The translations under genes were made by a program, and so were the position numbers. The notes below the pieces were generated by a model, which saw only the letters and a program-made list of their open reading frames with translations, did not search any database and had not been told where the DNA came from. A stretch of 64,000 nt of DNA from Catalinimonas alkaloidigena (GTDB lineage Bacteria > Bacteroidota > Bacteroidia > Cytophagales > Flexibacteraceae): NCBI RefSeq assembly GCF_900100765.1, contig NZ_FNFO01000013.1:124001-188000 (forward strand), read 5' to 3'. Shown here one piece after another: positions 26,803 through 36,379 of this stretch; position 1 is the first letter of the stretch; every line of letters begins with the position of its first letter.

Positions 26803-27183
26803 GCGATAGCGGGTTCGGGCGGGGAAAATAGCGGGTTTACGTAGAATAAAGAAGTAAAAGTAAGGTCCGATTTATAATTCCGAGAAACGAAAGAGAGCAC
26901 CGCACGATCAGCGCGCACCCTAGGCAGGAGCGTCGGGAAGTGGTTGAGCGACAAAGCCGCTACGGTCGTAAGGCCTTTGGCAGCACTGCATACCCGAAAA
27001 AAACAAGCCTCGGTGTTCCGTGCCCATGCAGGAAATAACGGGTTGCCGGGCGGCCCTTCTACCTCAAGGGTTACTTGAAAAGGCCATCAGAAAGTATCCT
27101 GTATAGCTTCCTGTTGGGGCTAACCCACTAGAACCGGATGGCGTCAAGGTAGAGTGGTGCGTACTTGCCAAAGGACAGGCTAC
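26803..27183. other. Gene-free region upstream of the AAA+ gene
   Basis: This region carries the promoter side of the AAA+ gene and the 3' flank of the next gene. I see no coding frame or repeat, other than the terminator described separately at its right end. Confidence 0.4.
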
Positions 27184-27219
27184 AAAAAAAAAGAGATTTC
27201 TGATGCTTCAGAAATCTCT
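27184..27219 (-). terminator. Rho-independent terminator of the small secreted-protein gene
   Basis: A perfect 12-bp stem (AGAGATTTCTGA at 27192-27203 with 27208-27219) with a 4-base loop is followed on the minus strand by eight or more T residues (A-run 27184-27192 on the plus strand). It lies 26 bases after the stop codon of the minus-strand gene. Confidence 0.85.
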
Positions 27220-27245
27220 TCGTGCTGAATAGATGATGAGAGGGT

Positions 27246-27878
27246 TTATTCGGTATCGGCCTCGACGGCGAGCATCGGGACGTCCGCGGCATTCACGTTG
27301 GCCAGGAGTTTATAGCCAGCGCCTACTTCGAATACAACGTTGGTATTCGCGAGTTTCGACAAGTCGTATACGCGGCTGAAGCTCGATTTTTTGTCGGTCA
27401 CGTCGATGGAAATCAATTGCTGGTTCTGGTCAACGATCCGGACCACGAAAGGAGCCGACGAAGTGCCGTTTACCGTAACCTGGTAGCGCTTGTCTGACAG
27501 CGCCTTGAGTGCCACGCGGGGCTGCGCAAGCGTCGGTGCCTGGTGCGCTACGGGAAACTCCTGCGTGCCGGTCGGGGTGGTTACCTGTACTGTATAGCTA
27601 CCGTACGGCATCTCACTGAAGTTGTACACGCGCGCAAACGAGATGTTGCGCGTCTGATCCCGCCGAATGACCTGACCCTGGGCGTCCAGAATCCGCACCG
27701 TAACGTGGTCTGCATCGCCGGTCGCGGCATAACGCAGGCGGAAGCGGCCTTCCTGGGCTTCGAGCGGAGTCAGTACCGCCTGAGGAGACGTTGCAACGTG
27801 GTCGTTAGAAGTGGCACGCACCGTACCCGAAAAGCAGCAAACCTGCGCAAGGAGCAGAGCACTGAATAAAAGCTTCAT
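27246..27878 (-). CDS. Small secreted protein with two tandem beta-sandwich-like domains, unknown function
   Basis: The start was placed at MKLLFSALLLAQVCCFSG, where a signal peptide begins; the longer frame upstream (to 27974) has no protein character. The mature protein (about 185 residues) has two copies of one pattern. Copy 1 has VTVRILDAQGQVIRRDQTRN and FARVYNFSEM; copy 2 has FVVRIVDQNQQLISIDVTDK and FSRVYDLSKL. Each copy would form a small Ig-like beta sandwich of about 75 residues. The function is unknown. A TATTTTTG box about 26 bases upstream of the start matches the -7 consensus, and a strong terminator follows, so the gene is an independent unit that may be well expressed. Confidence 0.75.
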   Translation of the reverse strand: MKLLFSALLLAQVCCFSGTVRATSNDHVATSPQAVLTPLEAQEGRFRLRYAATGDADHVTVRILDAQGQVIRRDQTRNISFARVYNFSEMPYGSYTVQVTTPTGTQEFPVAHQAPTLAQPRVALKALSDKRYQVTVNGTSSAPFVVRIVDQNQQLISIDVTDKKSSFSRVYDLSKLANTNVVFEVGAGYKLLANVNAADVPMLAVEADTE

Positions 27879-28166
27879 TTGTTTGTTTATTGTTATTTGA
27901 GCGCAAAAATAGCGGCGGATCGCATTGCGCCGACGCGGGCGTAATGAACCCGGCGCAATGAGAAACAGGTCCATCAGCCAGGCTTGTAAGGTCTGACCAA
28001 AATCGGGCGTGGCCGCGACAGAAACGCGCTTTTACCCGCAGCGGACGGACCTAGCCGTGCAAAACAACGCGTAGGGTTTTGCGCTACTAAACGACCGCGT
28101 GCTAGTAGGTTCCGGGCGGGTTTTGCAAGGATTTGTTGAAGGGAGAACCGTAACGTAAAAGAAGCG

Positions 28167-28913
28167 TCAGAAGCGCACGTATCCGCCGACTTCCCAGACT
28201 TCCGGCTTGAAGTTTAACTGAAACTCGTGCGAGGCTGGTCCGACGTGTTGCGCCCGCGAATCCCGAAGCTTGTGTCGGTACGCCAGGGAAGCAAACTGGA
28301 GCGCAATGCCGGCGCGCTTGCCCAGATCACAGCGCAAGGCGGGCACAACGCGTACCTGAACGGCCTGTTGGCGTGATCGGTTGGCTTGAGAAGCGACCCA
28401 ATATTCCCCGTCGGTGAAGGCCCACGTGCCGGTGCTGTCTACCCAATGCAGAGCGGCACTGCGTGCATTGGAACTTAACTTCTGTTGCTGGAACACGTAG
28501 CCTGCCTGCCCGCCAATTACCACAGAAAAACACTCGGAAAGCGTAGTAAGGTATTGCACGAAGGCAAACGGGGTTAGTTCGCTGTGCGTCAGTGTGCTAT
28601 GCGTGTAGCCCTGCCAGGAAGAATAACCGTAGGGAGCGGGATTGAACGCAGGAGCACTGCGGGTGGGATTGGTCTCCTGTTTCGAAAACGTGTGCGCAAG
28701 GCCCACGCCGTAGTAGAAAGAATCATTCCATCGCCGCCCGACGCTTACGGTGGCGTGCAGCTTCTGTTGGATCTGCCCGTAGAGGCCGGCAGGCGCATCG
28801 AGGCGATCGTGGTAGCGGTAGGTATACCCCAAGTGGGACTCAACGAGGTAGCGGGACTGTCCCCAACAGTGGAGAGACCCGAGCAACAGGATCAGGGCAA
28901 AGGTAGCTTTCAT
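28167..28913 (-). CDS. Outer-membrane beta-barrel protein, unknown function
   Basis: The 248-residue protein has a signal peptide (MKATFALILLLGSLHCWGQ), alternating hydrophobic/polar strands rich in Tyr, Phe and Gly, and ends in an aromatic residue (GGYVRF), all typical of outer-membrane barrels. Strand-like segments include YLVESHLGYTYRYHD, FYYGVGLAHTF and AGIALQFASLAYRHK. About 10-12 strands would fit. It resembles the generic porin-like or PorT-like barrels of Bacteroidota; no specific family was recognised. It is transcribed alone; a TACTTTTT box lies 21-28 bases upstream of the start. Confidence 0.7.
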   Translation of the reverse strand: MKATFALILLLGSLHCWGQSRYLVESHLGYTYRYHDRLDAPAGLYGQIQQKLHATVSVGRRWNDSFYYGVGLAHTFSKQETNPTRSAPAFNPAPYGYSSWQGYTHSTLTHSELTPFAFVQYLTTLSECFSVVIGGQAGYVFQQQKLSSNARSAALHWVDSTGTWAFTDGEYWVASQANRSRQQAVQVRVVPALRCDLGKRAGIALQFASLAYRHKLRDSRAQHVGPASHEFQLNFKPEVWEVGGYVRF

Positions 28914-29336
28914 AACACAGGCGTTCCAGCGAAAAAGTAACGTGACAGCAGAGATGCGTTCTAGAAGAGAAAACTAAAGCCTGATCCGGCGGCCGGCAAC
29001 TTCCAGTACATTTCTGCAGCCGCGTGCGGTGTGCCTTTTTTCAATACATCGTTATTGTTTAGCGATGAAGCCGTGCGAAGTGGCCCGTTTTTGCCCTGGC
29101 CAAAGAGGCGCCGGTGCTTTGCAGTAGTGCTGGTAACAGGAACGAGAAAGAAGTTGATCAATAAGGACTTACAGCAAAGCCGCCCCGCGAAAAAGGACCA
29201 GAAAGAGGCGTCGCGCTCAATCGCTTGGCAAAGAAGCCGGAGCGAGGAGGGGGCACCAGGGGCGTAGATGCGTCCGGTAGCAAGTGTGCTAAAAGAAGGC
29301 CTTTTGCCGCGGCCAGAATAGCGCAGAAGCGCGAAG
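28914..29336. other. Gene-free region
   Basis: The region lies between the barrel gene promoter and the 3' end of the kinase operon. Open frames here are short or antisense-like and show no protein character. No hairpin with a T-run was found. Confidence 0.4.
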
Positions 29337-30491
29337 TTAGAGGGGCAACGACACGGTAAAGACCGATCCCTGCCCTATGGTGCTCTCCACGCCGATGTTG
29401 CCGCCGGCGTTGTCCACGATCTTCTTGACCATATAGAGCCCGATGCCCGAACCTTCCACGTGGTCGTGGAGGCGTTTGAACATGGAGAAAAGTTTCTGTT
29501 CCTGCGTCAGGTCCATGCCGAGTCCGTTGTCCTGCACACTGAACTGCAATGCGTGTTCCTGGTGCTGGCAACTGACCCAGACTTCTGGCGTCCGGTCGGG
29601 CGAATGGTACTTTAAAGCATTGGAGATCAGGTTGTAAACGATGCTGCGCAGGTTTTTGGGCGAAAAGCGGATCGAAGGGCATTCTTGCACATCGAGGTGG
29701 ATGTGCGCGTGGATGGCCTGCACCATGGGGTCCAGGTCCAGCAATACTTCGTTCAGCACCACCGCCAGATCGACCGGGGTTTCCTGTTCCAGTCCCTGTT
29801 TTTGCAGCTTCGAGACTTCCGTCAGTTGGTCGATCGTCCGTTTGAAGCGCTCGACCGACTGCGCCATGGCAGACGTCAGCGGCTGAAACTGTTCCTGTTG
29901 GTGCGGGTCGTGGGCCAGCCGTTTCACCAGCACCTGCAGCAGCCCCTCAATGTTGTTGATGGGGGCTTTCAGGTCGTGCGAGGCGGTATAGATGAAATTG
30001 TCGAGGTCGTTGTTGATCTTGGTCAGTTCCTGCGTGCGTTCCTCCACGCGCGCTTCCAGGTCCTGATTGAGTTGGTGGACGTGGGCATTGGCCCGTTCCA
30101 GTTCCTTCTTCTGTTCGTAAAATCCTACGAAGGCCGTGACTTTGGCTTTGGTGATGAACGGATGAAGCGGCTTGAAGAGGAAGTCGACCGCCCCGGCCTC
30201 AAAACCCCGGATCATGTGCGACAGGTCCTGGTCGATGGCCGTCACGAAGATGATGGGCACGTCGCGGGTTCTGGAAATATTCCGCAGGTAGCGCGCCACT
30301 TCGAAGCCGTTCATGTCGGGCATTTGCACGTCCAGCAGAATGAGCGCCAGGTCTTCTTTCAATGCGATCTTCAGTGCCTCCTCGCCCGAATGTGCAAAAA
30401 GATAGGTAATCTTCTCGTCCTCTTTTTTGAGAAGCGTCTCCAGACTGATCAGGTTTTCTGGTCGGTCATCCACCAGAAGTATGTTTACCAT
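29337..30491 (-). CDS. Response-regulator/histidine-kinase fusion (REC-HisKA-HATPase)
   Basis: The start is set at MVNILLVDDRPENLISLE; upstream codons lack domain sequence. Residues 1-120 are a receiver domain with phospho-acceptor Asp54 (ILLDVQMPD). A coiled coil follows (about 125-165), then HisKA with His172 (YTASHDLKAPINN). The ATPase core shows the N box (LISNALKYHSPD), G1 (DNGLGMD) and G2 (EGSGIGLYMVKKI). It is a soluble kinase that can be driven by phosphorylation of its own receiver. It is the last gene of a run with a large hybrid kinase, CheR and CheB, so it probably belongs to the same relay. Confidence 0.93.
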   Translation of the reverse strand: MVNILLVDDRPENLISLETLLKKEDEKITYLFAHSGEEALKIALKEDLALILLDVQMPDMNGFEVARYLRNISRTRDVPIIFVTAIDQDLSHMIRGFEAGAVDFLFKPLHPFITKAKVTAFVGFYEQKKELERANAHVHQLNQDLEARVEERTQELTKINNDLDNFIYTASHDLKAPINNIEGLLQVLVKRLAHDPHQQEQFQPLTSAMAQSVERFKRTIDQLTEVSKLQKQGLEQETPVDLAVVLNEVLLDLDPMVQAIHAHIHLDVQECPSIRFSPKNLRSIVYNLISNALKYHSPDRTPEVWVSCQHQEHALQFSVQDNGLGMDLTQEQKLFSMFKRLHDHVEGSGIGLYMVKKIVDNAGGNIGVESTIGQGSVFTVSLPL

Positions 30492-30537
30492 GGAGCTGTA
30501 AAAAGTTTTTTGGACAGTATGCGAAGTGAACGGCGTG

Positions 30538-31104
30538 TCATGCAAAGGAAAGCAAAAACGAGTGAATCTGGGCGACATTTTGTACCAGGCAGTCCGGAAT
30601 AAGGCTAATCGCCGCCATCGGCATGGTTTTGACCTCGGCTTCGTCAGGGTTTTGTACCAGTGCCATGCCGCCCTGGGTCCAGATGTCTTTCAACCCTGCA
30701 CTGCCGTCCCGGCTGGCGCCGCTGAGCAGAATACCGGTCGCTTCGGCGCCGAACGTTTCGGCCGCACTGGTAAAGGTCACGTCGATGGAGGGGCGCGAGT
30801 AATTCTCTAGTTCCGACACGTCGAGTGCAAACGTGCGGTCGCGCTCAATCAGCACGTGGTAGTTGGCTGGCGCCAGGTACACCATGCCCGCTTCGATGCT
30901 CTCTTTTTCGTCGACCTCTTTGACGCGCAGGGTCAGCTTTTTCTGAAACAGGTACTGCAGGTCGCTTTCGGCGTTACGCAGGCGGTGCAAAACCAGCACA
31001 ATCGGGATCGGGTAGGCGGCGGGGAGTTCTTCCAGAATGGACAGCGAGGCCTGAATGCCGCCCCACGAGCCACCGATCACAATCAGTTTGGGTACTTCCA
31101 CCAT
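30538..31104 (-). CDS. CheB-type methylesterase domain protein without receiver
   Basis: The 188-residue protein is only the catalytic domain of CheB. The active-site triad is visible: Ser13 in GGSWGGIQA, His40 in VLVLHR and Asp133 in LSGASRDGSAG. Ordinary CheB has an N-terminal receiver, which is absent here. The gene overlaps the end of cheR (TGATG), so the two are translated together. Free-standing CheB/CheR pairs next to hybrid kinases are known in Bacteroidota and deltaproteobacteria; no methyl-accepting receptor or CheA/CheW is in the window, so the methylated target is unknown, perhaps the kinase itself. Confidence 0.92.
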   Translation of the reverse strand: MVEVPKLIVIGGSWGGIQASLSILEELPAAYPIPIVLVLHRLRNAESDLQYLFQKKLTLRVKEVDEKESIEAGMVYLAPANYHVLIERDRTFALDVSELENYSRPSIDVTFTSAAETFGAEATGILLSGASRDGSAGLKDIWTQGGMALVQNPDEAEVKTMPMAAISLIPDCLVQNVAQIHSFLLSFA

Positions 31105-31949
31105 CAGCCTGCTTTTCGGTAAATGCGGTTTTCTTTATCGACCGGTGAATAATGGCGTTGAATGTCGGACAGGGCCAGCGTTTCTTTCTTGCCCAGGCCC
31201 AGGTACCCCAGGTCGACCAGACTTTCGTCGAACAGCCGAAAGACGCGTTCCTGCAGGGGGCGGGAAAAGTAGATCAACACGTTGCGGCACAAAATGAGGT
31301 GGAATTCATTGAACGAAGAGTCGGTAGCCAGGTTGTGGGGGTAAAAGACCACATTGGTAAGTAAGTACGAGTGAAATTTTATACTCCCGTAGTTACTCAC
31401 GTAATAGCTGGAGAACTCCTGTTTGCCCCCGGCCGCATAGTAGCCCGACGTATAAGCGGCGATTTGCGAGGCCGGAAAAATGCCTTCTTTCGCCTGCCGG
31501 AGCACCTTCTGGTTGATGTCGGTGGCGTAAATTTTGGTACGGTTGAGCAGGCCCGCTTCGTGCAGGAGGATGGCGAGCGAGAAAAGTTCTTCGCCGCTTG
31601 AGCACCCGGCGTCCCAGATCTTGATGAACGGGTACGTCGACAGAATGGGTAGCACGTCGGTCCGCAACGCCCGGAAAAACGACGGATCGCGAAACATCTC
31701 CGTGACGTTGACGGTGATTTCCTGTAAAAACCGCTCGAAAAAATAAGGGTCGTGGTAGACCTGCTGCCGCAACAGGTCGACGCTGGCAATGGGCTGATTG
31801 GACAGAAAGCGTCGCACGCGCCGGTAGATCGACGCGCGGGCGTAGCCCCGGAAATCGTAACCGTACTGTTGGTATATGTCAAAAATCAACGCTTCTACCT
31901 CCTGTTCGAACACTTCCTGTTCAAAACGGGCCTCGTGTTCACCCCTCAT
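31104..31949 (-). CDS. CheR-type protein-glutamate methyltransferase
   Basis: The 281-residue protein contains the N-terminal helical CheR domain (residues about 15-75) and the SAM-binding domain with IWDAGCSSGEELFSLAI, YATDINQKVLRQAKEG and LCRNVLIYF. The motif NVTEMFRDPSFF is also typical. It would methylate glutamate side chains of a partner protein. Its start codon lies inside the end of the upstream hybrid kinase gene (11-base overlap) and its stop overlaps cheB, so all three are tightly coupled. Confidence 0.94.
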   Translation of the reverse strand: MRGEHEARFEQEVFEQEVEALIFDIYQQYGYDFRGYARASIYRRVRRFLSNQPIASVDLLRQQVYHDPYFFERFLQEITVNVTEMFRDPSFFRALRTDVLPILSTYPFIKIWDAGCSSGEELFSLAILLHEAGLLNRTKIYATDINQKVLRQAKEGIFPASQIAAYTSGYYAAGGKQEFSSYYVSNYGSIKFHSYLLTNVVFYPHNLATDSSFNEFHLILCRNVLIYFSRPLQERVFRLFDESLVDLGYLGLGKKETLALSDIQRHYSPVDKENRIYRKAG

Positions 31950-34900
31950 ACAACCACACGCGTAACAACGTCAACAATTTATCGGTATCCACCGGTTTGG
32001 AAATGTAATCGGAAGCGCCTGCCCGGAGGCACTTCTCGCGGTCTTCTTTCATGGCTTTGGCCGTAAGTGCAATGATCGGTAGATGTTTCAAACGTAGATG
32101 CTGCCGAATTTGTTTGGTGGCTTCAATGCCGTCCATTTCGGGCATCATCACGTCCATCAACACCACGTCGATGTCGTGCTCGGCTTCCAGTTTTTGCAGG
32201 GCTTCCTGTCCGTCGTAGGCCACCTGCACTTCCATGCCGTGCAGTTCCAGCAGGCTGCTGAGCGAGTAGACGTTGCGCACGTCGTCGTCCACCACCAGCA
32301 CCTTGCGGTGTTGCAGCACTTCCTCGGGTACGTGCAGTTTCATCTGAAAGGCGTTGCCCAGGGGCAGTTTCTGGTTCACCTTGTGCAGGAACAGCTGCAC
32401 TTCGTCGAGCAGGCGCAGGTACGAGTATTCGTTTTTGATGATGATCGTGTTGGCGAACTCTTTCAGGCGGGTTTCTTCTTCCTCGCTCAGGTCTTTGCCG
32501 GAGTAGATGATGATCGGCAGGTCGCTCCAGTCCCGGTTGGCCCGCAGGCGCTGCATCCACTCGTACCCTTTCATGCCGGGCAGGTTCAGGTCCAGAATCA
32601 CGCAGTCGATCTTCCGCTTGGCCAGGGTTTTTTCGGCCGCCTCGGCCGAGAAGGCCGACACCGATTTCAGGCCGTGTGCGCGCAGCAGTTCGGCGATGGC
32701 CTGGTTCTCCACCTCGTTGTCTTCCACAATCAGGATGGTCTCGATCGAGCGGTCGGTCACGTCGGCGATGGTCGCAAAGGCTTTGTTGAGCATTTCGAGC
32801 GTGACCGGCTTGGGCAGGTATTCCTCGTGCTCGTGAAAATCGCCGGTCACTTCTTTGTCGTATGCCGACATCACGTGGACGCTGGCGTAGCGCAGGTCCG
32901 GGTCCTGGCGGATCTGTTGCAGCACCTCCCAGCCGGTAGTGTCCGGCAGGTGAATGTCGAGCAGAATGGCGTCCGGTTTCTCGGCCCGGGCCAGGGTAAG
33001 TCCCTCCGTACCGGTGTGTGCCTGCGCCACCTTGAAGTTCTTGGCGCGGGCAAAGTCGGCCAGAATGTCGCTGAAGCCTTTGTCGTCTTCAATGATCAGG
33101 ACCGAAATCTGCTTTTTGTCGTTCTCCTGGGTTTGCAGCGTATCGAATACCTGTTGCACGCCTGCCGCCTTGGCCAGCACCGGAACCGGATCGGTGGGCA
33201 CGGGGGCCACCGAGGGCGGGGGAAGGGGTTTGGCTGCCGGGGCAACCGGCCGAGGGGCAGCGGGCTGTTCCGCCGGCGCGGCGTCGGTAGTCGCGGGGAT
33301 GCGGGGCAGGTACAACGTGAACGTACTACCGACGCCCGGTTCGCTCTCCAGGGCCAGTTCGCCGCCCAACAGGGCCGCCAGCTCTTTGTTGATGGTCAGC
33401 CCCAGGCCGGTGCCGCCGTATTTGCGTGTGGTCGACGAGTCGGCCTGCTGGAAGGCTTCGAACACCAGGTTCTGTTTTTCCTTCGGAATGCCGATGCCGG
33501 AGTCGCGCACCGAAAAGGCGATGACGTCGGCGGCCGCCTGCAGTTGTTCGGAACGGAACGCGGGGCGCTGCCGCACCGGATGGATGCTGAGCTCGACCTC
33601 GCCGCCTTCGTCGGTAAATTTGATGGCGTTGCCAATGAAGTTTTTCAGGATCTGCTCCAGTCGGAAGCGGTCGGTCGTGATCGTCGCGACGCCGTCGGGG
33701 GTGCTGTGCTCGTGGAAGCGGATGTTTTTGCGGGCGGCCATTTCGCGGAAATAAGGTTCCATGCGGATGGCATCGAGCGGAATTTCGGCCAGTTCCAGGC
33801 GGATCATGCCCGACTCGATCTTCGAAAGGTCGAGGATTTCGTTGATGAGCTTGAGCAGGTCGTTGCCCGATTTGTGGATGATCTGCGCGTGGTCGATCTG
33901 TTTGCTGCTCAGGTTCTTCTCGTTGTTGTCTGCCAGCAGACGCGACAAGATCAGGATGCTGTTGAGGGGCGTACGCAACTCGTGCGACATGTTGGCCAGG
34001 AAGTCGCTCTTGTACTGACTCACGGTTTCCACCTGCTGGATTTTCAGCTCGATGGCGGCGCGGGCGTCTTCCAGGGCTTTGTTTTTGTTCTGCAGTGCTT
34101 CAAACTGCTCGTCGAGCAACTGGGCCTTTTCTTCCAGCTCGGCGTTTTTCTCCTGCAACTCTTCCTGGTTGACGCGCAGCTCCTCTTCCGAAGCTTTCAG
34201 TTCGGCGTTCAACTGGCGCAGCTCTTCCTGTTGGGTTTCCAGCTCCTCGGCCTGGTTCTGCGTTTCGTACAGCAGCTCCTGCGTTTGCAAATGGCTCTTC
34301 AGGGTATGCAGCACTACGGCCATCCGCTCGCTGGCGGTTTCCAGAAAACGCTGCTGCACCGGCGTGTAGGGGCGGCGTGCGCAGAGTTCCAGCACCCCGA
34401 CCACGGTGTCGGAGAAATGGAGCGGCAGGATGATGAGGTGGCCCGGATCAAGGTCGGCCAGTCCGGTACTGATTTTCAGATGAGCATCTTCCACGTCTTC
34501 CAGCACTTTGACACGCTGTTCGCTGGCGGCCTGACCGACCTTGCCGACGCCCACTCGGAACGCGGGCAGCTCGTCGGGGCGGTAGTTGATGCCGTAAGCG
34601 GCCGCCGGGGTGAGTTGCCCGTCGTCGTGGTGCAGGTACACCAGGCCGGCTTCGGAAGCGGTGTATTCGCACAGGAATTTGACCGCCTGGCTGGTAACGG
34701 ACTCCAGCGTGGTTTCGGTGGTAATCAGGTTGTTGAGGTCAGAGATGCCCGTCAGGGTCCAGTTTCGGTGGGTGTTGTCCAGCGAAAACTGGTGCAGTTT
34801 GTCCCGCATCTCCCGCAGGGCGTGGCTCAGCACATCTTCGTCGCTCTGCACGTCGACTTCCACAGCATAGTGGCCTTCGCCGATGGCCTGCGCAACTTGC

Positions 34901-36024
34901 GAGAGCGCCTTGTTTTTCTGCATCACGCCCCGGAACGAGTCGGCCACCTGCCCGATTTCGTCTGTCCCCGTCACGCGCAGCGTCACGTCGGTCGCACCCA
35001 TGCGGATACGATCCGCTGCATTTTTCAACTGGTACAACGAGTTGGCAATCAGGTTGATGAGGTAGAGCGACAACAGCCCCGTAAGGCCCAGCACGCCCAA
35101 AAGCACGGTGGCCAGCAAAATCAGGTTGACCCTTTTCTGGTTGATTTCGGCATCGACCTGGTCTTTGATGCGCTGGATCATCTGCCCCTCTATCTGCCGG
35201 AAGCCGTCGATTCCGGCCGCGAGTTGTTCGTTGACCTGCGAGGGGGCAAGCGTGGAAAGGTCGAGTTGCGGATTGGTATTCAGGGTGAGAAACAACTGCG
35301 CAATCGACTTGTAGCGCTGCGAGTCGGTGAGGGCGGTCAGGTCGGCGACGTCGGCGGGGCTGGCGTAGCGCTGAAAATCGCGTAACGACTGTTCGAAAAA
35401 GCCGTGGTACGTGCTGAAACGCGCGAAAGAGGTATGCGAAAACTGACCAGCCGGGAGCGTGCGCATCAGCAGACTGCGGATGCGCCCCAGTTGTACTTTG
35501 GCGTCGGTCAGATCCCGAAAACTGGAAAGCTGCCGCCCGATTTCCAGGTTGCCGATGTCGGAGGCGTTGGCGTCCATCCGGTCCAGAAAGCTGTACGTGA
35601 CGTCAGAGGCATAGCGCCGAAACGCGTTGGTGTCCAGCGTTTTGCGGTCCAGATCCCGTCGATAGGCGTGCAGGTCGTTCAGCAGCGCCAGCGATGCGAG
35701 CGAGCGCCCCGTGCTGTCCAGAAACGTTTGCAGGGCCTGCCCGGCAATGTCGGTCGCGTTGCGTTGGGTCTGTGCCTGGGCCAGGCTCGAGTCGGCATCG
35801 GTCTCGGCCGCAATGAAGGCAAAGGCGGTTTCGTTCTGAAACGCGTGAATCAGGGTGGAAATTTTTTCCGACTCCGCCAGTTGCACGTACTCTTCCTGCA
35901 GCTTTTTATTTTCGGTGATCTCGTTTTGGATGGTCGACAAGACAAACACCAACAGAGGAATGAGTAAGCAGGCAATGAGAAGAACCAGCTTCTCCCGGAT
36001 TTTTAGATTTTTTAGAAAATTCAT
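31939..36024 (-). CDS. Hybrid histidine kinase with HAMP, GAF and three receiver domains
   Basis: The start was chosen at MNFLKNLKIREKLVLLI because a membrane helix follows; a longer frame reaches 36069. The 1361-residue protein has TM1 (about 12-32), an extracytoplasmic helical sensor (about 33-298), TM2 (about 300-325), HAMP (about 326-385) and a GAF domain (about 435-580). Then come a long coiled coil (about 585-675), HisKA with His681 (NMSHELRTPLNS), HATPase (about 790-905), and a proline/alanine-rich linker (about 915-960). Three receivers follow at about 973-1085, 1095-1220 and 1240-1361 (Asp in LLDIHLPD, ILDLNLPG and LMDVMMPE). It probably passes phosphate through its receivers to unlinked outputs. 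CheR and CheB are coupled downstream. Confidence 0.94.
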   Translation of the reverse strand: MNFLKNLKIREKLVLLIACLLIPLLVFVLSTIQNEITENKKLQEEYVQLAESEKISTLIHAFQNETAFAFIAAETDADSSLAQAQTQRNATDIAGQALQTFLDSTGRSLASLALLNDLHAYRRDLDRKTLDTNAFRRYASDVTYSFLDRMDANASDIGNLEIGRQLSSFRDLTDAKVQLGRIRSLLMRTLPAGQFSHTSFARFSTYHGFFEQSLRDFQRYASPADVADLTALTDSQRYKSIAQLFLTLNTNPQLDLSTLAPSQVNEQLAAGIDGFRQIEGQMIQRIKDQVDAEINQKRVNLILLATVLLGVLGLTGLLSLYLINLIANSLYQLKNAADRIRMGATDVTLRVTGTDEIGQVADSFRGVMQKNKALSQVAQAIGEGHYAVEVDVQSDEDVLSHALREMRDKLHQFSLDNTHRNWTLTGISDLNNLITTETTLESVTSQAVKFLCEYTASEAGLVYLHHDDGQLTPAAAYGINYRPDELPAFRVGVGKVGQAASEQRVKVLEDVEDAHLKISTGLADLDPGHLIILPLHFSDTVVGVLELCARRPYTPVQQRFLETASERMAVVLHTLKSHLQTQELLYETQNQAEELETQQEELRQLNAELKASEEELRVNQEELQEKNAELEEKAQLLDEQFEALQNKNKALEDARAAIELKIQQVETVSQYKSDFLANMSHELRTPLNSILILSRLLADNNEKNLSSKQIDHAQIIHKSGNDLLKLINEILDLSKIESGMIRLELAEIPLDAIRMEPYFREMAARKNIRFHEHSTPDGVATITTDRFRLEQILKNFIGNAIKFTDEGGEVELSIHPVRQRPAFRSEQLQAAADVIAFSVRDSGIGIPKEKQNLVFEAFQQADSSTTRKYGGTGLGLTINKELAALLGGELALESEPGVGSTFTLYLPRIPATTDAAPAEQPAAPRPVAPAAKPLPPPSVAPVPTDPVPVLAKAAGVQQVFDTLQTQENDKKQISVLIIEDDKGFSDILADFARAKNFKVAQAHTGTEGLTLARAEKPDAILLDIHLPDTTGWEVLQQIRQDPDLRYASVHVMSAYDKEVTGDFHEHEEYLPKPVTLEMLNKAFATIADVTDRSIETILIVEDNEVENQAIAELLRAHGLKSVSAFSAEAAEKTLAKRKIDCVILDLNLPGMKGYEWMQRLRANRDWSDLPIIIYSGKDLSEEEETRLKEFANTIIIKNEYSYLRLLDEVQLFLHKVNQKLPLGNAFQMKLHVPEEVLQHRKVLVVDDDVRNVYSLSSLLELHGMEVQVAYDGQEALQKLEAEHDIDVVLMDVMMPEMDGIEATKQIRQHLRLKHLPIIALTAKAMKEDREKCLRAGASDYISKPVDTDKLLTLLRVWLYEG

Positions 36025-36085
36025 GAAGCCAACGGCGTAAAAAGTCCGGAGACGAAGCGGCTCCGGCAAGGATGTATCGTGCCGA

Positions 36086-36093
36086 CGAAGTTA
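36086..36093 (-). promoter_or_regulatory. Candidate -7 promoter box of the hybrid kinase operon
   Basis: TAACTTCG on the minus strand lies 62 bases before the chosen kinase start and resembles the Bacteroidota TAnnTTTG box. The identical octamer precedes argF'. No -33 element is obvious. Confidence 0.3.
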
Positions 36094-36149
36094 GCGCGAA
36101 ATGGTGGAACATGCAGTCAGAAGTGGCAATTGCATGAAGCGGCTGGTAG

Positions 36150-36372
36150 GGCAGAGGGAACAGTGGGCCGTGGGCGAAGTGTGAGGTGTGAAGTGCGAGG
36201 TGCGAGGTTTGACTTGTGACGTTTGACGTGCGAAGTAGAAAGAAGAGGTCACCCGGCACGGGCATTTGAGGTGCCGCCTTGAACTCATCGCCTCAAACGC
36301 CCGCGCCGCCGCCTAGCGCAACTTTAAGCTCTGAACTCTGAACTCTAAACTCATAACTCTGAACGCCTAATC
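36150..36372 (-). repeat. Dispersed intergenic repeat, copy A
   Basis: Read on the minus strand, this copy starts with AT-rich heptad-like runs (CAGAGTTATGAGTTTAGAG), continues through a divergent centre, and then has CTCTTCTTTCTACTTCGCAC followed by stacked CNTCNCAC-type octamers. The order of blocks is the same as in the copies near 38.7 and 46.3 kb. It fills the space between the hybrid kinase leader and the EamA gene. Confidence 0.6.
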
Positions 36373-36379
36373 TTTCACG

